From Fidelibacterota bacterium UBA2125 (GTDB lineage Bacteria > Fidelibacterota > Marinisomatia > Marinisomatales > S15-B10), in contig DCXX01000107.1 of the NCBI GenBank assembly GCA_002329125.1, positions 9,898-25,274 on the forward strand: a stretch of DNA of 15,377 nt, given 5' to 3'. Made by a program: the position numbers and the translations under genes. Below are positions 13,936 to 15,377 of the stretch, in pieces (position 1 is the first letter of the stretch; each line of letters starts with the position of its first letter). The notes beneath the pieces are model-generated. The model was not told the origin of the DNA. It saw only the letters and a program-made list of their open reading frames with translations, and ran no database searches.

Positions 13936-15365
13936 CGTGTTCCTTCAGGCAACTCACTAACAAACTTGCTAAAGGGATAAGTGTCCGGTGTCACCACGGT
14001 ACCGGTGGTGAATGTAAAGGGGAAGTCTGAACCGGGGTTGAACACCATCTCCAGCAGGCTCGCCTTGTACCCCGACTCTGCCGGTACGATGCCGATGGCA
14101 TAGCGCCCGTCCTCTTGCCGCGGGAGAGATACTGCTGTCCAAACAGTACCGATGACGGGCAGGCGGAAGTCTCGACCGTTCTCGTTCACCGCCTCCCACT
14201 GGGTCAATGTGTAGTCGGTATTGGTATTGTGGTTAATATTCACAAAGATGGAGTCACCCCGCACCTCCCAATCAAATTTCGGCAGCTCCGCGCCGGAGAT
14301 GACCGCCTTGTAAAACGCCACCAAGCTCGACATATCATAGGTTTTCAGTCCGTGACCGCTATTGGGAACATACTGGATGTACTTCTCCCCCACAAGGTCG
14401 TCCCAGTAGAACTGCCACGAGTCCGTTACAAAGAATTCGTCACTGCTCGCATTGATGAGGAACTTAGGAAGGTCCAGCTCTTCGATAAAGGAGTACGGCT
14501 CCACAATCTCGATCAGGCGGTCGTTCTCCCGGGAGCCCAACCAGTTCATGATCCCTTCGTTCACGTAGGGGTCCAACGCTGGTGACCACTCACCGTAACA
14601 GCGCCAGTGATGGTAGAGCGATTTTGTGACGTTCAACATATCGATCACGATGGGAGCAATGGCCATGACCCGGTCGTCAGAAATGGCGGTAGTCCAAGTC
14701 GCCCATCCCCGTTTTGACGCTCCTGTCACGACAAACCGGTCCACCGGTTTCCCAGCCAATGCCGATACTTCCTGTACCACATCCAAACCGCGCGACACTG
14801 CTCTAGTCATGGGAAGTTGGGCCAGCCACTCCACATTATTGTCCCTTGCGCCCCCTTCCAAGAACTTCCGCCAGCCAAAGGCGATAAGGTCGTCCTCGTA
14901 CCGGTCTCCGAAATCGTCCCCTGTGTAGGTGACCGGCTGAAACGGGATGTTGGAGATGGAAGCGACGATTGACTTGGTAGCCACGGCGGCTTCCACGTAG
15001 ACGGGATCTGCTGAGATCGGCATGTTGTCCTCGCTGCTCCCGCCATTGATGACCACGAGGGCCTCAGTCTCATCCACTTCATCCGGGATGATGACGGTAA
15101 CCCAATGCCACCACTCAACCGGGTCCACCCGATCGGCGGTAAGCCAGTTCTGGGAAATCATTCGGATGACGTGGGTCTCCCACGCCTCGCCCTCTATCAC
15201 TTTTTCCACACTGAAGTGGAAGTTCCCATCGTCCAGCTGCACATAGTCCTTCAGGAGATTGTCGCTCTTCTGGCACCCGGCGAAAAGTAGAAGGGATAGC
15301 AGTGTGGTAAAGGCCCGTTTTATTCTACGAGCCAAACTAATGGATGCCAAGCTCCTCAGTATCAA
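13932..15365 (-). CDS. Lipoprotein alpha/beta hydrolase, PhoPQ-activated pathogenicity-related (PqaA) family
   Basis: A 477-residue (from TTG at 15365) predicted lipoprotein. ARRIKRAFTTLLSLLLFAGC gives a basic n-region, hydrophobic core and a lipobox LFAG-Cys31. The body matches the PqaA-like family, an alpha/beta hydrolase. EWWHWVTVIIPDEV and ALVVINGGSS open it, VVTGASKRGWATW carries the nucleophile elbow with Ser217, NASSDEFF the acid Asp309, and PNSGHGL the His338. The C-terminal 120 residues are a beta-rich domain. The family was named from a Salmonella PhoP/PhoQ-activated gene; the reaction is unsettled (an esterase- or peptidase-like activity is suspected). There is no ATG; the frame is open to the window edge, so the true start may be TTG 15365, TTG 15335 (directly at ARRIKR) or outside. 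31 of 60 G/C at 14461-14520. Confidence 0.83.
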   Translation of the reverse strand: MILRSLASISLARRIKRAFTTLLSLLLFAGCQKSDNLLKDYVQLDDGNFHFSVEKVIEGEAWETHVIRMISQNWLTADRVDPVEWWHWVTVIIPDEVDETEALVVINGGSSEDNMPISADPVYVEAAVATKSIVASISNIPFQPVTYTGDDFGDRYEDDLIAFGWRKFLEGGARDNNVEWLAQLPMTRAVSRGLDVVQEVSALAGKPVDRFVVTGASKRGWATWTTAISDDRVMAIAPIVIDMLNVTKSLYHHWRCYGEWSPALDPYVNEGIMNWLGSRENDRLIEIVEPYSFIEELDLPKFLINASSDEFFVTDSWQFYWDDLVGEKYIQYVPNSGHGLKTYDMSSLVAFYKAVISGAELPKFDWEVRGDSIFVNINHNTNTDYTLTQWEAVNENGRDFRLPVIGTVWTAVSLPRQEDGRYAIGIVPAESGYKASLLEMVFNPGSDFPFTFTTGTVVTPDTYPFSKFVSELPEGTR

Positions 15366-15377
15366 TAGCGGTAGTAG

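Noticed and set aside
14115..14585. Plus-strand frame of 156 codons opposite the PqaA-like gene
   Set aside because: The minus strand there encodes the conserved hydrolase including Asp309 and His338; the opposite frame has no recognisable pattern.

Overview
The window is a block of ten protein-coding genes, all read on the minus strand. It comes from a Gram-negative bacterium, most likely of the FCB superphylum (Neomarinimicrobiota/Marinimicrobia-like, or a Bacteroidota/Balneolota relative). The reasons are signal peptides ending in ...SAQ/...FAQ, a pair of DUF6090-like membrane proteins, a right-handed beta-helix N-terminus of the 'STIQAAIDAA..GDTVLVAPGTY' kind, and a short stretch encoding KMVLLK-stop, which looks like the tail of a Por/type IX secretion sorting domain. 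The taxon is an inference; no rRNA or tRNA gene is present.

In transcription order (right to left): a PhoPQ-activated-pathogenicity (PqaA)-like lipoprotein hydrolase (15365-13932); a 221-bp spacer that may hold a decayed gene; a secreted TolB-propeller/amidohydrolase (13710-10624); a 131-bp spacer with a sorting-tail remnant and a 37-bp repeat; two tandem AT-rich DUF6090-like membrane proteins (10492-9815 and 9770-9069); a small NTF2/SnoaL-like protein (9036-8716) followed after 4 bp by a secreted M29-aminopeptidase homologue (8711-7563); a 128-bp spacer with the second repeat copy; a chimeric beta-helix/RidA protein (7434-6772); a GH38-type alpha-mannosidase-like enzyme (6739-3335); an M20 metallohydrolase (3185-1659); and a GH20 hexosaminidase-like enzyme (1650-19). 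A ribosome-binding-site-like GGAGG at the left edge suggests another gene follows outside the window. Transfer RNAs, CRISPR arrays, transposases and plus-strand genes were not found.

As a set, the products are mostly exported hydrolases (two glycosidases, two peptidase homologues, an amidohydrolase, a lipoprotein esterase/hydrolase-like protein, an exported RidA). They would suit breakdown of glycoproteins or peptide-rich detritus outside the cytoplasm. No SusC/SusD, transporter or regulator gene is visible, so this is not a typical polysaccharide-utilisation locus.

The most striking theme is mosaicism. Hand-counted G+C in 60-base samples ranges from 17/60 (DUF6090 gene) to 38/60 (M20 gene). 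Identical short stretches of signal-peptide coding DNA occur in the GH20 and M29 genes, and the first codons of the M29 gene recur in the 13.8-kb spacer. The RidA gene has the truncated start of a beta-helix protein in front of what looks like the end of an older signal peptide. A sorting-signal tail lies just behind the amidohydrolase gene. Together these suggest that acquired hydrolase genes were stitched onto resident gene ends and export signals. Two of the hydrolases (M29, M20) also appear to lack canonical metal ligands.
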